Assembly: GCF_024349785.1 (NCBI RefSeq)
Contig: NZ_AP018818.1
Location: 558,001 to 622,000 of the forward strand
Source of the DNA: Sphingomonas bisphenolicum
GTDB lineage: Bacteria > Pseudomonadota > Alphaproteobacteria > Sphingomonadales > Sphingomonadaceae
Length of the DNA stretch: 64,000 nucleotides
Reading direction: 5' to 3'
Positions 54,020 to 63,062 of this stretch are shown one piece after another. The position numbers and the translations under genes were made by a program. Positions within the stretch are counted from its first letter, which is position 1; each line of letters opens with the position of its first letter. The notes below the pieces were generated by a model. It was not told the DNA's origin. It saw nothing but the letters and a program-made list of their open reading frames with translations, and did not search any database.

Positions 54020-55504
54020 TCAGGCCGCTGCGTCACCCGGGAAGTAGATCGCTTTGGATTCGAGGAAGACTTCGAGCCCCTCTGGACCACCCTCTCGGCC
54101 GATGCCGGATTGCTTGAAGCCGCCGAACGGGACACCGGGGTCGATCTGTAGCCCGTTGATGCTGATATTACCGGTGCGGACCTTGCGCGCGATCCGCTCG
54201 GCGCGCGCGAGATCGTTCGAAAACACGGTGCCGGACAGGCCGAATTGGCTGTTGTTGGCGATCGCGATGGCTTCTTCCTCACTGGAATAGCTCAGTATCG
54301 AGACCACTGGACCGAAAATTTCTTCCTGTGCGATCGTCATGTCCTGCGTCACATCCGCGAAGATGGTAGGCTCGACAAAATAGCCGCGGTTGAAACCGCC
54401 ATTGCTACCGCCGCGGACCAGCTTCGCACCTTCCGACCGGCCCGCATCGATATAGCCAAGAACACGGTCGCGCTGGCGGGCCATCGACAACGGTCCCATG
54501 GTCGTCCTTTCGTCCCAAGGGTCGCCCAGTTTGATGCCCTCGACCGCAGCCACATAGGCGTCAAGTATCTCGTCGCGGCGCTTTTCAGGAACCAGAACGC
54601 GAGTCTGCGAGAAGCAGATTTGTCCGGAAAAGGGCATGGCGAAAGGTGTGATCGTTCCAATAGCCGTTTCGAGATCCGCGTCCTCGCAAATGATCGCGGC
54701 GGACTTTCCACCAAGCTCTAGGCTACAGCGCGCGACCCGCTCGGCGCAAACCGCGCCGATATGCTTGCCCGCAGCGGTAGAACCGGTGAAGCTCACCTTG
54801 TCTATCCGCAGGTCACGGATAAGGCTGTCGCCGGCCTCCCGGCCTGCTGGCACGATGTTGAGAACCCCAGCGGGAAGTCCGGCTTCCTCAGCGCACTCAG
54901 CAAGGATCAACGCGTCAAGCGGCGTCTCTGGGCTGGGTTTGACAACGAAGGTGCAACCCGCCAGCAACCCGGCAGCCAGCTTCTGCGACAAAAGGATGAG
55001 GGGTGCGTTCCAAGGCAGTATCAGCGCACAAACGCCTACTGGCTCCCGAATGACCCTGGCGTGCCCCTGGAAAGTCGGGCGTACGTCCTCGAAGGCGAAA
55101 GTGCCGGCAAGGTCTGAATAATAGTTATAATAGGATGGGATCAGCCCGGTGAACATCGAAGTGAAGCCGATCGTCGCTCCGACCTGTGCGGTCCAAATCC
55201 TGGAGAGCAGCGGAATGCGCGCTGCGATAGCCTCACCCATTTTCCTGAGAATTTCACCACGCTGAGCCGGCGCCATACGCGGCCAGGGTCCCTGATCGAA
55301 TGCGCGGCGTGCCGCGTCAACCGCATCGGACATGTCGGCGGTGCTTCCGCCAGGAACCGTCAGAATAATTTGCTCGGTGATCGGCGAAACGAGGTCCAGC
55401 ATTTCGTGCCCACGCGGCTCGCGCCAGTCGCCGTCTATGAAGAAGCGCGTGCGAACGCGATCGGACAACTCAGTTTCCGGATTCAGCCGGTCCAGAAAAT
55501 CCAT
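54020..55504 (-). CDS. NAD(P)-dependent aldehyde dehydrogenase
   Basis: A 494-residue enzyme. VCALILPWNAPLILLSQKLA, FTGSTAAGKHIGAVCAERVA, CSLELGGKSAAIICEDADLE (catalytic Glu) and MPFSGQICFSQTRVLVPEKR (nucleophile Cys) are all present. It resembles benzaldehyde/betaine-type dehydrogenases. The ATG at 55504 follows GGAGAGGAG. It is a distant paralogue of the gene at 51672 in the same transcript, which suggests two separate aldehyde steps in the pathway. Confidence 0.95.
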   Translation of the reverse strand: MDFLDRLNPETELSDRVRTRFFIDGDWREPRGHEMLDLVSPITEQIILTVPGGSTADMSDAVDAARRAFDQGPWPRMAPAQRGEILRKMGEAIAARIPLLSRIWTAQVGATIGFTSMFTGLIPSYYNYYSDLAGTFAFEDVRPTFQGHARVIREPVGVCALILPWNAPLILLSQKLAAGLLAGCTFVVKPSPETPLDALILAECAEEAGLPAGVLNIVPAGREAGDSLIRDLRIDKVSFTGSTAAGKHIGAVCAERVARCSLELGGKSAAIICEDADLETAIGTITPFAMPFSGQICFSQTRVLVPEKRRDEILDAYVAAVEGIKLGDPWDERTTMGPLSMARQRDRVLGYIDAGRSEGAKLVRGGSNGGFNRGYFVEPTIFADVTQDMTIAQEEIFGPVVSILSYSSEEEAIAIANNSQFGLSGTVFSNDLARAERIARKVRTGNISINGLQIDPGVPFGGFKQSGIGREGGPEGLEVFLESKAIYFPGDAAA

Positions 55505-55567
55505 CAGACACTCCTCTCCGAATGCATAACAGGAGCCGGGCACATCGTCCGACTTCCGTCTTTAAAC

Positions 55568-55975
55568 TCAGGCCGCCGGCCGAAATTTGGGAAGGGTCAC
55601 TTCTTCGGTGACCTTGTCGAAAACGACTTCAACTGGCATACCGACGACCAGTTCGCGCTCGCCAAGCTCGACGATGCTCGAAAGAAGCCTCACGCCTTCT
55701 TCAAGTTCGACCTCGATGACCGGATAAGGAACTTCGTCGCCGAAGCCGCCGAAATATTTCTGATGCATCACGACGAAGGAACTGATCGTCCCCTTGCCTG
55801 AGAGCTCGACCCATGACCAGTTTCCATCACGGGTGACCGGAGAAACCGGTGAGGGCGGGAAGAAGAAGCGCTTTGAACTGTTGCACTGCTGCGCCAGCAG
55901 CTTGCCTTCCCTAGCCCCCTCGAAAAAGGGGCCGCTCCACTTGTCTGCCTCGGGCAGTGGCTTGATGTAGGTCAT
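55568..55975 (-). CDS. DUF35/OB-fold acyl-CoA-binding partner of the thiolase, zinc ribbon degenerate
   Basis: A 135-residue protein. The N-terminal helix FFEGAREGKLLAQQCNSSKR is typical of the Zn-ribbon DUF35 family, but where two C-x2-C pairs are expected only one Cys is present (CNSSKRFFFPPSPVSPVTRD). The C-terminal OB fold, GTISSFVVMHQKYFGGFGDE and PYPVIEVELEEGVRLLSSIV, is intact. In known systems DUF35 proteins pair with thiolase-like proteins for acyl-CoA aldol or thiolytic cleavage. It overlaps the thiolase gene by ATGA. Confidence 0.9.
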   Translation of the reverse strand: MTYIKPLPEADKWSGPFFEGAREGKLLAQQCNSSKRFFFPPSPVSPVTRDGNWSWVELSGKGTISSFVVMHQKYFGGFGDEVPYPVIEVELEEGVRLLSSIVELGERELVVGMPVEVVFDKVTEEVTLPKFRPAA

Positions 55976-57093
55976 GCGTCGTTCCTGATGATGATCGAGC
56001 CGGCAACAGCGGTGGCGAGGATGAACTGAAGGGCCTTGGCGTCCTTGATCTGACGCTCGGCGGGTACTTCACCACGGAGCTGGCGTACCCCCTCCACGAT
56101 AAGGGCCCATCCCTGCATGTAACTTTCCGACAGGTGGCCTCCGCTCGTATTCGTCGGCCAACGCCCCTTGCCGAGTTGCAGCATACCGTCGCGCACGAAC
56201 TGGCCGCCCTCGCCCTGCTTGCAAAAGCCCATTCCCTCCAGCGCGAACAGCACAGTGGGGGAGAAATTGTCGTAGATCATCAGACCGTCAATGTCATTGC
56301 GGCTGATGCCGGCCCGCTCATAGACTTGCGACTCCACCTTCTTGAGCGCGGGATACCAATAGTCGTTTGGCGGCAGCGAGTTCTGCGAGAAATCGTCCTG
56401 ACGCGCGAAGCTTGAAACATAGACCGGCTTCTTCTTCATGTCCTTCGCGCGTTCCGGGGTCGTCATGATCCAGGCCACGCCGCCATCGTTGATCAGGCAG
56501 TAATCGAGCAGGTGTAGTGGGTCGCAGATGAAGCGGCTGTTCTGGTGATCCTCGACCGTGATCGGCTTCTTCATGACCGCGGCGGGGTTCTTCGTCGCAT
56601 GATCGCGGAAGGCCACGGCGATGTGCGCGAGATCCTCGGACGTGGTGCCGAATTGCGCCATGTGGCGACGGAACATCATAGCGTGGGACGCTCCAGGTGA
56701 GGTGAAGCCCCAGGGCGCCCAGAAGTTGGGATCGCCCCCATATTTCATGGCGGCGGAACGGCCATCATTGCCATAGACAAGAGCGATCGTGGTGGCCGCG
56801 CCCGACGCGATCGCCTCTGCGGCCATCATCAGCGCGATCGCAGAGAAGCGTCCGTGCGCAGGCGTCGATTGCAGATAGGGCGTGTTGAGGTTGGAAACCT
56901 CAGCAAAGCGATCATAGGGAAGGCGATTGAGAATGACGCCGTCGATGTCATCGAAGCTGATGCCCGCGTCATCGACTGCCGCCTTCAACGCCGATACGCC
57001 CAGGCCAACCGCATCGGTTTCAGGAAACACACCATAATCGGTGGATCCCACGCCCACGATGCAGGCCTTGTCGCGATAGTTCCAATCCAGCAT
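55972..57093 (-). CDS. Thiolase-fold protein (SCP-x/Ltp2-like)
   Basis: A 373-residue protein. KACIVGVGSTDYGVFPETDA, AVDDAGISFDDIDGVILNRL and SAIALMMAAEAIASGAATTI are the first half; GRWPTNTSGGHLSESYMQGW gives the catalytic His, as in SCP-2 thiolase-like enzymes. The usual nucleophile Cys of degradative thiolases is not obvious (VYGNDGRSAAMKY at its place), as in Ltp2-type retro-aldolases. With the DUF35 partner it may cleave a side chain from a CoA ester. GGGGAGCGAA precedes the ATG at 57093. It is first in the operon that ends at 51672. Confidence 0.9.
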   Translation of the reverse strand: MLDWNYRDKACIVGVGSTDYGVFPETDAVGLGVSALKAAVDDAGISFDDIDGVILNRLPYDRFAEVSNLNTPYLQSTPAHGRFSAIALMMAAEAIASGAATTIALVYGNDGRSAAMKYGGDPNFWAPWGFTSPGASHAMMFRRHMAQFGTTSEDLAHIAVAFRDHATKNPAAVMKKPITVEDHQNSRFICDPLHLLDYCLINDGGVAWIMTTPERAKDMKKKPVYVSSFARQDDFSQNSLPPNDYWYPALKKVESQVYERAGISRNDIDGLMIYDNFSPTVLFALEGMGFCKQGEGGQFVRDGMLQLGKGRWPTNTSGGHLSESYMQGWALIVEGVRQLRGEVPAERQIKDAKALQFILATAVAGSIIIRNDA

Positions 57094-57265
57094 TTCGCTC
57101 CCCAAAATCATGGCGCGGCCGCTGTTCGCGGCAACGCCCGCCTGGCCCGCACGGCCATGCTGCTGACAATCAAATGCTTGCTGGGGGGGCTTACTGTCAA
57201 ACGACCAAAAGTCAGTTCGATTGACTGGAAATCACGCGAAGGTTGTTCTATCCGCTTAGGGCAAT

Positions 57266-58237
57266 TCAGGCGTTCATACTGCTTCCCTTGAAGCTTTTCC
57301 AGAATGAAGAGCGATCGCCAATCGTGGGATCATGTCCTGTAAAGAGCTTCGAGACTATACGCCTCAACCAGACCGTTCCTGGGTCGGTATGGGACCTGCG
57401 ATGCCAGAACTGCTTGAGTTCAACGGCGGGTGACTGAAAGGGCAATGCCAGCATTTTCAGCCCCGTAAGTTTGGTGTAAATTCTTCCTACCGCCAAGGGT
57501 ACCGTCGTGATCATGTCCGATTGAGATATGAGCAGAGGAACGCTCATGAAATGAGGCGATCGAAGGACCACGTGGCGTTCCAGGCCGAGCGTTTCCAGAC
57601 ATCTTTCAAACACTTCCTGACTCCGGCCGTCCTGCTCGATGATCGCATGCTCTGCCCGAATAAATTGCTCAACGCTCAAGCTGTCGCCGATGTCGGGATG
57701 ATCGACGCGCGCCAAGCAAACGAAAGTTTGGTCAAACAGCTTCTGGGAGAAGAGATTGTCGCCATCAAAACCATAGAAATACCCCAAGGCTAGGTCGACA
57801 TCGCCATCAACCAAAGCACCCTTTAACTCCCTTGTTGGCAGTGTGACCGACTGCACTGTCACGCGAGGGGCCTTCTGCCTGATGCTTGCCATGAGGTCGG
57901 GCAGGAAGGTTAACTCACCGAGGTCAGACAGGCTGAGGACAAAGCACCGGTCTGACGATGCTGGATCAAACGGACCAGCTGGCACGATGTCGGACTGCAC
58001 AGTCGCGATGACTCGTGCGACCGGCTCGCGCAACCTCTCGGCGACTGCCGTAGGCACCATCCGGCCCCCTTGCCGGACAAAGAGTTCGTCGCCGAAATGC
58101 GACCGAAGACGCTTTAGCGACAGGCTGACACTGGGCTGTGTGACCGAGAGCGCTTCCGCAGCGGCCGACGCGCTGCGGTGAATGAAGAGCGCTTCCAACA
58201 CTTTAAGAAGATTAAGATCGAGATCTGAATAAGCCAT
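57266..58237 (-). CDS. LysR-family regulator, NodD/PcpR-like (paralogue 1)
   Basis: A 323-residue protein. DLDLNLLKVLEALFIHRSAS and AAEALSVTQPSVSLSLKRLR form the winged helix-turn-helix; the effector domain contains FDQTFVCLARVDHPDIGDSL and HFMSVPLLISQSDMITTVPL. This NodD-like layout is common for regulators of chlorinated or aromatic compound genes in sphingomonads. It is divergent from the first Rieske gene; a palindrome overlaps the space just before its start. It resembles the regulator at 61894 along its whole length. Confidence 0.94.
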   Translation of the reverse strand: MAYSDLDLNLLKVLEALFIHRSASAAAEALSVTQPSVSLSLKRLRSHFGDELFVRQGGRMVPTAVAERLREPVARVIATVQSDIVPAGPFDPASSDRCFVLSLSDLGELTFLPDLMASIRQKAPRVTVQSVTLPTRELKGALVDGDVDLALGYFYGFDGDNLFSQKLFDQTFVCLARVDHPDIGDSLSVEQFIRAEHAIIEQDGRSQEVFERCLETLGLERHVVLRSPHFMSVPLLISQSDMITTVPLAVGRIYTKLTGLKMLALPFQSPAVELKQFWHRRSHTDPGTVWLRRIVSKLFTGHDPTIGDRSSFWKSFKGSSMNA

Positions 58238-58239
58238 GC

Positions 58240-58254
58240 TTATAGTTTCTATAA
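58240..58254. promoter_or_regulatory. Palindromic LysR operator candidate TTATAG-TTT-CTATAA
   Basis: A perfect 6-bp inverted repeat with a 3-bp centre, 2 bp from the LysR start codon and 66 bp upstream of the Rieske gene. Its T-N11-A form fits a LysR box. ATGCTTATA occurs at 58236-58244 and again at 58267-58275, a second half-site. Confidence 0.6.
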
Positions 58255-58270
58255 ATGAATGAGTGATGCT

Positions 58271-58276
58271 TATAAT
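58271..58276 (+). promoter_or_regulatory. -10 box TATAAT of the Rieske gene
   Basis: A consensus TATAAT 44 bp before the Rieske start codon, in an AT-rich region. No good -35 box lies 17 bp upstream, where the palindrome is; this fits a promoter that needs activation by LysR. Confidence 0.5.
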
Positions 58277-58320
58277 GTCGATTTCCGGTAGATTCAAACC
58301 CTATGCTTTAGGAGAGAGTC

Positions 58321-59385
58321 ATGGCTGGAGCCGTCGCGGCCAAAGCGCCCGAGTTTCTTTACAACAACTGGTATGTGGCTGGCTGGGGCGCCGACCTCGG
58401 CCCGGGCGAACGGATCGCGCGGACCTTCCTCAACCAGCCGGTGGTGATTTTTCGGACCGAGAGCGGTCAACCCTCCGCACTGGAAGATCGCTGCTGCCAT
58501 CGTGCTCTGCCTTTAAGCTTCGGCACCGTCGATGGAGAGCGCATTCGTTGCAGCTATCACGGCCTAGAATTCAACGTGGCAGGAAAATGCGAAAAAATCC
58601 CGGCCCAGGACAAAATTCCGCCGACGGCTTGCGTTCGTCACTACCCCCTGGTCGAACGAGACTCGCTCCTGTGGATCTGGATGGGAGATGTCGAGCTGGC
58701 AAATGAGAGTGAGATTCCCGCTCATACCTGGCATTCAAATTCCCGCTTCAAATGGAAAAGTCACCATTTCGACATTCAGGGCAATTGGGAACTGATGATC
58801 GAGAATCTGATGGATCTATCGCACCTGCCTTATATCCATGCCAATACCATTGGCGGCAACCCAGCGCTTCACTTCGGCGTGAAAACCAATTCCTCCCGGG
58901 AAGGCAACCTCGTCCGGGTTTCACGTTACATGCCCAATTCCGAGCCACCTCCGACCTATCGAGCAGCGAAGAATTTCGCCGGGAAAGTGGATCGGTGGCA
59001 GGAGATCGAGTTCCAGCCCGTGCTGATCCGCATCAATACAGGTGCGTGCGACGCGGGGACAGGGGCTTATGAGGGCCCGCGCGACCATGGCTTCTCGATG
59101 ATCGGATTTCACGGCATCACGCCGGAAACGGAGACGACCACCCACTATTTCTGGTCGGTCGCAACCGACGCGGTCACCGAAGGCGTGCCCGAGCAAATCT
59201 TCCAGCAGACGGCGGAAACATTCCGCGAAGACCAAGAGGTCCTCGAATTGCAGCAGCTGAGGATCAGCGCGGACCCAGATCGCCCGCTTCTCGATATCGC
59301 CAGCGATGTCGGAAGCCGCCAGGCGCGGCAGGTACTGCGTCGGTTGATGAAGGCAGAACGCGACCCGGATCTGGTCGCAGCCTGA
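58321..59385 (+). CDS. Rieske non-heme iron oxygenase, VanA-like, alpha subunit (1)
   Basis: A 354-residue protein. The Rieske cluster ligands are C58/H60 and C77/H80 in DRCCHRALPLSFGTVDG and RIRCSYHG. The mononuclear iron region is WELMIENLMDLSHLPYIHAN. Length and layout match vanillate O-demethylase VanA and related demethylases or amine oxygenases, which work with a separate reductase; none is adjacent. GGAGAG precedes the ATG. It probably removes a methyl group as formaldehyde or hydroxylates the substrate. Confidence 0.93.
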   Translation: MAGAVAAKAPEFLYNNWYVAGWGADLGPGERIARTFLNQPVVIFRTESGQPSALEDRCCHRALPLSFGTVDGERIRCSYHGLEFNVAGKCEKIPAQDKIPPTACVRHYPLVERDSLLWIWMGDVELANESEIPAHTWHSNSRFKWKSHHFDIQGNWELMIENLMDLSHLPYIHANTIGGNPALHFGVKTNSSREGNLVRVSRYMPNSEPPPTYRAAKNFAGKVDRWQEIEFQPVLIRINTGACDAGTGAYEGPRDHGFSMIGFHGITPETETTTHYFWSVATDAVTEGVPEQIFQQTAETFREDQEVLELQQLRISADPDRPLLDIASDVGSRQARQVLRRLMKAERDPDLVAA

Positions 59386-59473
59386 CATTCGTCGCGCGCC
59401 CTGCGGCCCGAGACGGTGATAGCCCAAAGCCGAAGCTGAGACGCCAATTTTTCTAGATTTCAGGAGTTTTGAA

Positions 59474-60577
59474 GTGAGCGAACCTCTAAAGTCCCAAGGC
59501 GCGACCTGGCCACGCAACGCTTGGTATGTCGCCTGTACGCCGGATGACATCGCGGAGAAACCATTGGGCCGCCAGATTTGCGGCGAACGAATGGTCTTTT
59601 ACCGCAAGGCCAGTGGTGAGGCTGTGGCGCTCGAGGATTTCTGCCCTCACCGTGGCGCACCGCTTTCCCTGGGTTTCGTGCGCGACGATCTGCTCGTTTG
59701 CGGATATCATGGTCTGGCGATGGGATGTAAAGGCCAGGCGGACAATATGCCCGGCCAGAAGGTCAAAGGGTTCCCCCCCATCCGTTCTTTCCCGATCGTC
59801 GAACGCTATGGCTTCATTTGGGTTTGGCCGGGAGATGCGGATCAGGCAAGCTTGGACAAACTGCATCACCTCGAATGGGCCGAAAGCGATGAATGGGCCT
59901 ATGGGGGCGGCCTCTTCCACATCAAGTGCGACTATCGCCTGATGATCGATAACCTCATGGATCTCACCCATGAGACTTACGTCCATGCGTCGAGCATCGG
60001 GCAGAAGGAAATCGATGAAGCACCGGTCAAGACTCGCATCGTCGGGGATGAAGTGCACACCAGCCGCACGATGGACAGCGTAAAAGCTCCTCCCTTCTGG
60101 CAGATGGCCCTGCGAGGCGCTGGGCTGGACGGGGATTCCACGGTGGATCGGTGGCAGATTTGCCGTTTCTCTTTGCCCAGTCACGTGATGATCGAGGTCG
60201 GCGTGGCACTTGAAGGCTCCGGGGGCTACGACGCTCCCATGGCCAAAAAGGCCGCGAGCATCGTGGTAGACTTCATCACCCCGGAAACCGAGACGTCGCA
60301 CTGGTATTTCTGGGGCATGGCACGACAATTTGCTGTCGACAACGATCTGCTAACGGATGAAATCCGAGAGGGCCAGGGCGGAATTTTCAGTGAAGATCTC
60401 GACATGCTTGAGCAACAGCAGGCCAATCTTCTGCTTTATCCCGAGCGGCGATTGCTCAAGCTCAACATCGACGCTGGCGGTGTGCGATCGAGGATGATGA
60501 TCGATCGGGCCATCGCCGCCGAGGGTGAGGAAGCATCAAAGAACAACGGCGCGGGATTTGAGCGGGTCGCTGCCTGA
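59474..60577 (+). CDS. Rieske non-heme iron oxygenase, VanA-like, alpha subunit (2)
   Basis: A 367-residue protein starting at GTG 59474 after AGGAG. Rieske ligands are C57/H59 and C76/H79 in EDFCPHRGAPLSLG and LVCGYHG; the iron site is YRLMIDNLMDLTHETYVHAS, nearly the VanA consensus. It is closer to vanillate demethylase than its neighbour. The two are clearly different proteins, so they may act on two methyl groups or two intermediates. The formaldehyde dehydrogenase 90 bp downstream supports demethylation. Confidence 0.94.
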   Translation: MSEPLKSQGATWPRNAWYVACTPDDIAEKPLGRQICGERMVFYRKASGEAVALEDFCPHRGAPLSLGFVRDDLLVCGYHGLAMGCKGQADNMPGQKVKGFPPIRSFPIVERYGFIWVWPGDADQASLDKLHHLEWAESDEWAYGGGLFHIKCDYRLMIDNLMDLTHETYVHASSIGQKEIDEAPVKTRIVGDEVHTSRTMDSVKAPPFWQMALRGAGLDGDSTVDRWQICRFSLPSHVMIEVGVALEGSGGYDAPMAKKAASIVVDFITPETETSHWYFWGMARQFAVDNDLLTDEIREGQGGIFSEDLDMLEQQQANLLLYPERRLLKLNIDAGGVRSRMMIDRAIAAEGEEASKNNGAGFERVAA

Positions 60578-60667
60578 AGCTGAGCTAATGGCCGGTGTAC
60601 CCCTCAATGACGACGGCGGGTGCCCGGTCCTTATTTATCAAAATATTTTAACGGAGAGGATTAGGAT

Positions 60668-61858
60668 ATGTCCGACAATCGCGGCGTCGTTTATCTCGGA
60701 GCTGGCAGGGTAGAAGTCCAGTCGATCGGAGATCCCAAATTCGAGGCCCCCGACGGGCGGCGCATCGAACATGCCGTCATTCTCAAGGTCGTGACCACGA
60801 ACATCTGCGGCTCCGATCAGCACATGGTCCGCGGCCGCACCACTGCGCCCGAGGGCTTGGTGCTCGGGCATGAAATTACCGGCGAAGTGATCGAGAAGGG
60901 CGCGGATGTCGAGATGCTCGAGATCGGTGACATCGTGTCGGTACCCTTCAATGTGGCATGCGGTCGCTGCCGCACCTGTAAATCGCAGGACACTGGCGTC
61001 TGCCTTACCGTCAATCCGTCGCGCGCCGGCGGCGCCTACGGTTATGTCGACATGGGCGGCTGGATCGGTGGCCAGGCCAAATATGTGATGGTGCCTTATG
61101 CCGACTTCAATTTGTTGAAGTTCCCCGATCGCGATCGGGCTATGGAACGGATCCGTGATCTCACCATGCTCTCGGACATCCTGCCCACAGGCTTCCACGG
61201 CGCCCTCAAGGCGGGTGTCGGCGTGGGATCAGTCGTCTATGTCGCGGGTGCGGGACCGGTGGGGCTTGCGGCGGCAGCTTCGGCCCGAATCCTCGGCGCC
61301 GCGGTCGTGATGGTGGGCGATTTCAACAAGGATCGCCTCGCCCATGCCGCAAAGGTCGGCTTCGAGGCGGTTGACCTGTCGAAGAGCGATCGGCTGGGCG
61401 ACCTTATCGCTGACATCACCGGTAGTAACGAGGTGGACTCGGCCATCGATGCCGTCGGCTTCGAAGCCCGCGGCCACGCAGGCGGCGAGCAGCCGGCGAT
61501 CGTTCTCAACCAGATGATGGAGATAACGAGAGCTGCTGGGCAGATCGGCATTCCAGGCCTCTACGTGACCGAGGATCCCGGTGCGGTCGACAGCGCCGCA
61601 AAGCAGGGCAGCCTGTCTCTTCGCTTCGGTCTGGGGTGGGCTAAGGCTCAATCCTTCCACACCGGTCAGACACCTGTCCTTAAATATAACCGCCAGTTGA
61701 TGATGGCCATTCTTCACGGTCGTCTGCCGATCGCGGATATTGTCAACGCTCAGGTCATCCCGCTTGAGGACGCGCCGAAGGGCTATGAAATATTCGATCA
61801 TGGCGCGCCGCAGAAGTTCGTTCTCGATCCCCACGGCATGCTCGGGAAGGCAGCCTGA
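60668..61858 (+). CDS. fdhA: Glutathione-independent formaldehyde dehydrogenase
   Basis: A 396-residue zinc medium-chain dehydrogenase. TTNICGSDQHMVRGRTTAPE is the catalytic zinc site, GLVLGHEITGEVIEKGADVE follows, and the structural zinc cysteines are in ACGRCRTCKSQDTGVCLTVN. VYVAGAGPVGLAAAASARIL binds NAD. The sequence LTMLSDILPTGFHGALKAGV and the long C-terminal insert are typical of the Pseudomonas putida-type enzyme. It oxidises formaldehyde to formate without glutathione, disposing of the methyl released by the Rieske enzymes. GGAGAGG precedes the ATG. Confidence 0.93.
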   Translation: MSDNRGVVYLGAGRVEVQSIGDPKFEAPDGRRIEHAVILKVVTTNICGSDQHMVRGRTTAPEGLVLGHEITGEVIEKGADVEMLEIGDIVSVPFNVACGRCRTCKSQDTGVCLTVNPSRAGGAYGYVDMGGWIGGQAKYVMVPYADFNLLKFPDRDRAMERIRDLTMLSDILPTGFHGALKAGVGVGSVVYVAGAGPVGLAAAASARILGAAVVMVGDFNKDRLAHAAKVGFEAVDLSKSDRLGDLIADITGSNEVDSAIDAVGFEARGHAGGEQPAIVLNQMMEITRAAGQIGIPGLYVTEDPGAVDSAAKQGSLSLRFGLGWAKAQSFHTGQTPVLKYNRQLMMAILHGRLPIADIVNAQVIPLEDAPKGYEIFDHGAPQKFVLDPHGMLGKAA

Positions 61859-61863
61859 CTTCC

Positions 61864-61890
61864 AGGGGAGGCTGTCGGCCAGCCTCCCCT
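61864..61890. terminator. Intrinsic terminator between convergent genes
   Basis: A perfect 11-bp stem (AGGGGAGGCTG at 61864-61874 with 61880-61890) and a 5-nt loop, 5 nt after the formaldehyde dehydrogenase stop and 3 nt from the LysR stop. It can serve both directions. Confidence 0.75.
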
Positions 61891-61893
61891 CCC

Positions 61894-62856
61894 CTATCTC
61901 GTGCGATCGGTGGAAGAGGAATATCCCTCCGAAAAGGCCAGAGCCGGATCCTTTCCGATCAATAGACTTCCGAGCAGCCGATGGAGCCACGTTACCATCG
62001 GATCGTCATTCAGACGACGGTGCCAGAATTGTCTCAACTGGATCAACGGACTCTCGACAGGAGTGGGGAAGACCTTGATCCCCGCATTTTGATACCAGAC
62101 CCCGAGCGACATCGGGACAGTCGCGATCATCTCGCTACTCGCAACCAATTGCGGGACGCTCATGAAGTGGGGAAGATGAAGCCGAACCCGGCGCCTCATA
62201 CCCAACTCATGAAGTCGCCTCTCGAACAGCTCCTGACTACGTCCCTGCTCATTGATCACAATATGGTCTGCGGCGAGAAACTGCTCGAGCGACAATCGCT
62301 CGGTGATCGTTGAATGCTGAGCGCTGACGAGACATGCGAACGAGTGATCGAACAACGCCTGCGTCATGATATTAGGCCCAGTAAGATCCGGGAAATAGCC
62401 GATAGCCACATCGACCTCGTTCTGTTCCAGTGCCTTTTCGAGCAGGTCATGTGGAACAGGGACGACTTGGACATTCATTGAAGGCGCAGCTTCCCGAAGC
62501 GCATCAAGCAGTGGCGGAATGAAGATCATTACCCCGACGTCAGAAGTGGTAATACGGATCACCCTGTCGCTGATAGCAGGTTCGAACCGCGCTTTTCGCA
62601 CGACATCCTTACGCACAATATCGAGGCTCTGTCGGACAGGATCGGAGATCATCTCTGCAAATGGGGTCGGCTTCATGCCCCTGCCGGTCCTTACGAACAG
62701 CTGGTCGCCAAAAAACTCCCTCAGCTTCTGAAGGTTAGCACTCGCTGTCGGCTGACTGATTCTCAGACGCCTGGCAGACGCTGACAAGTTCATATCTTCC
62801 TGCAGCGCGTCCAACAGCAACAGAAGGTTCAGATCAAGGCGTCCGATATCATCCAT
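61894..62856 (-). CDS. LysR-family regulator, NodD/PcpR-like (paralogue 2)
   Basis: A 320-residue protein. RLDLNLLLLLDALQEDMNLS and SARRLRISQPTASANLQKLR form the helix-turn-helix; FDHSFACLVSAQHSTITERL and HFMSVPQLVASSEMIATVPM in the effector domain match the paralogue at 57266 in register. It is divergent from purU, with a 206-bp gap, and probably controls the C1 genes or the whole demethylation block. Confidence 0.94.
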   Translation of the reverse strand: MDDIGRLDLNLLLLLDALQEDMNLSASARRLRISQPTASANLQKLREFFGDQLFVRTGRGMKPTPFAEMISDPVRQSLDIVRKDVVRKARFEPAISDRVIRITTSDVGVMIFIPPLLDALREAAPSMNVQVVPVPHDLLEKALEQNEVDVAIGYFPDLTGPNIMTQALFDHSFACLVSAQHSTITERLSLEQFLAADHIVINEQGRSQELFERRLHELGMRRRVRLHLPHFMSVPQLVASSEMIATVPMSLGVWYQNAGIKVFPTPVESPLIQLRQFWHRRLNDDPMVTWLHRLLGSLLIGKDPALAFSEGYSSSTDRTR

Positions 62857-63062
62857 GCAAATAATACCTATCAGAAATTACGCCATACTCAATATCGCGG
62901 ACATCGCTAGGACAGGATGGCATTGCGAAGACAAGCAGAGCGTAGGAGGATGAGGATGTCGCCGTCAGGCGAAAAGTCATTCAGTCATCGTCCCGTGCGT
63001 CTCGCGCGCTTCCGAATATCAGCAACGTGACACCTTCGGGTTGTCGAGAAGACGGAATTGAC

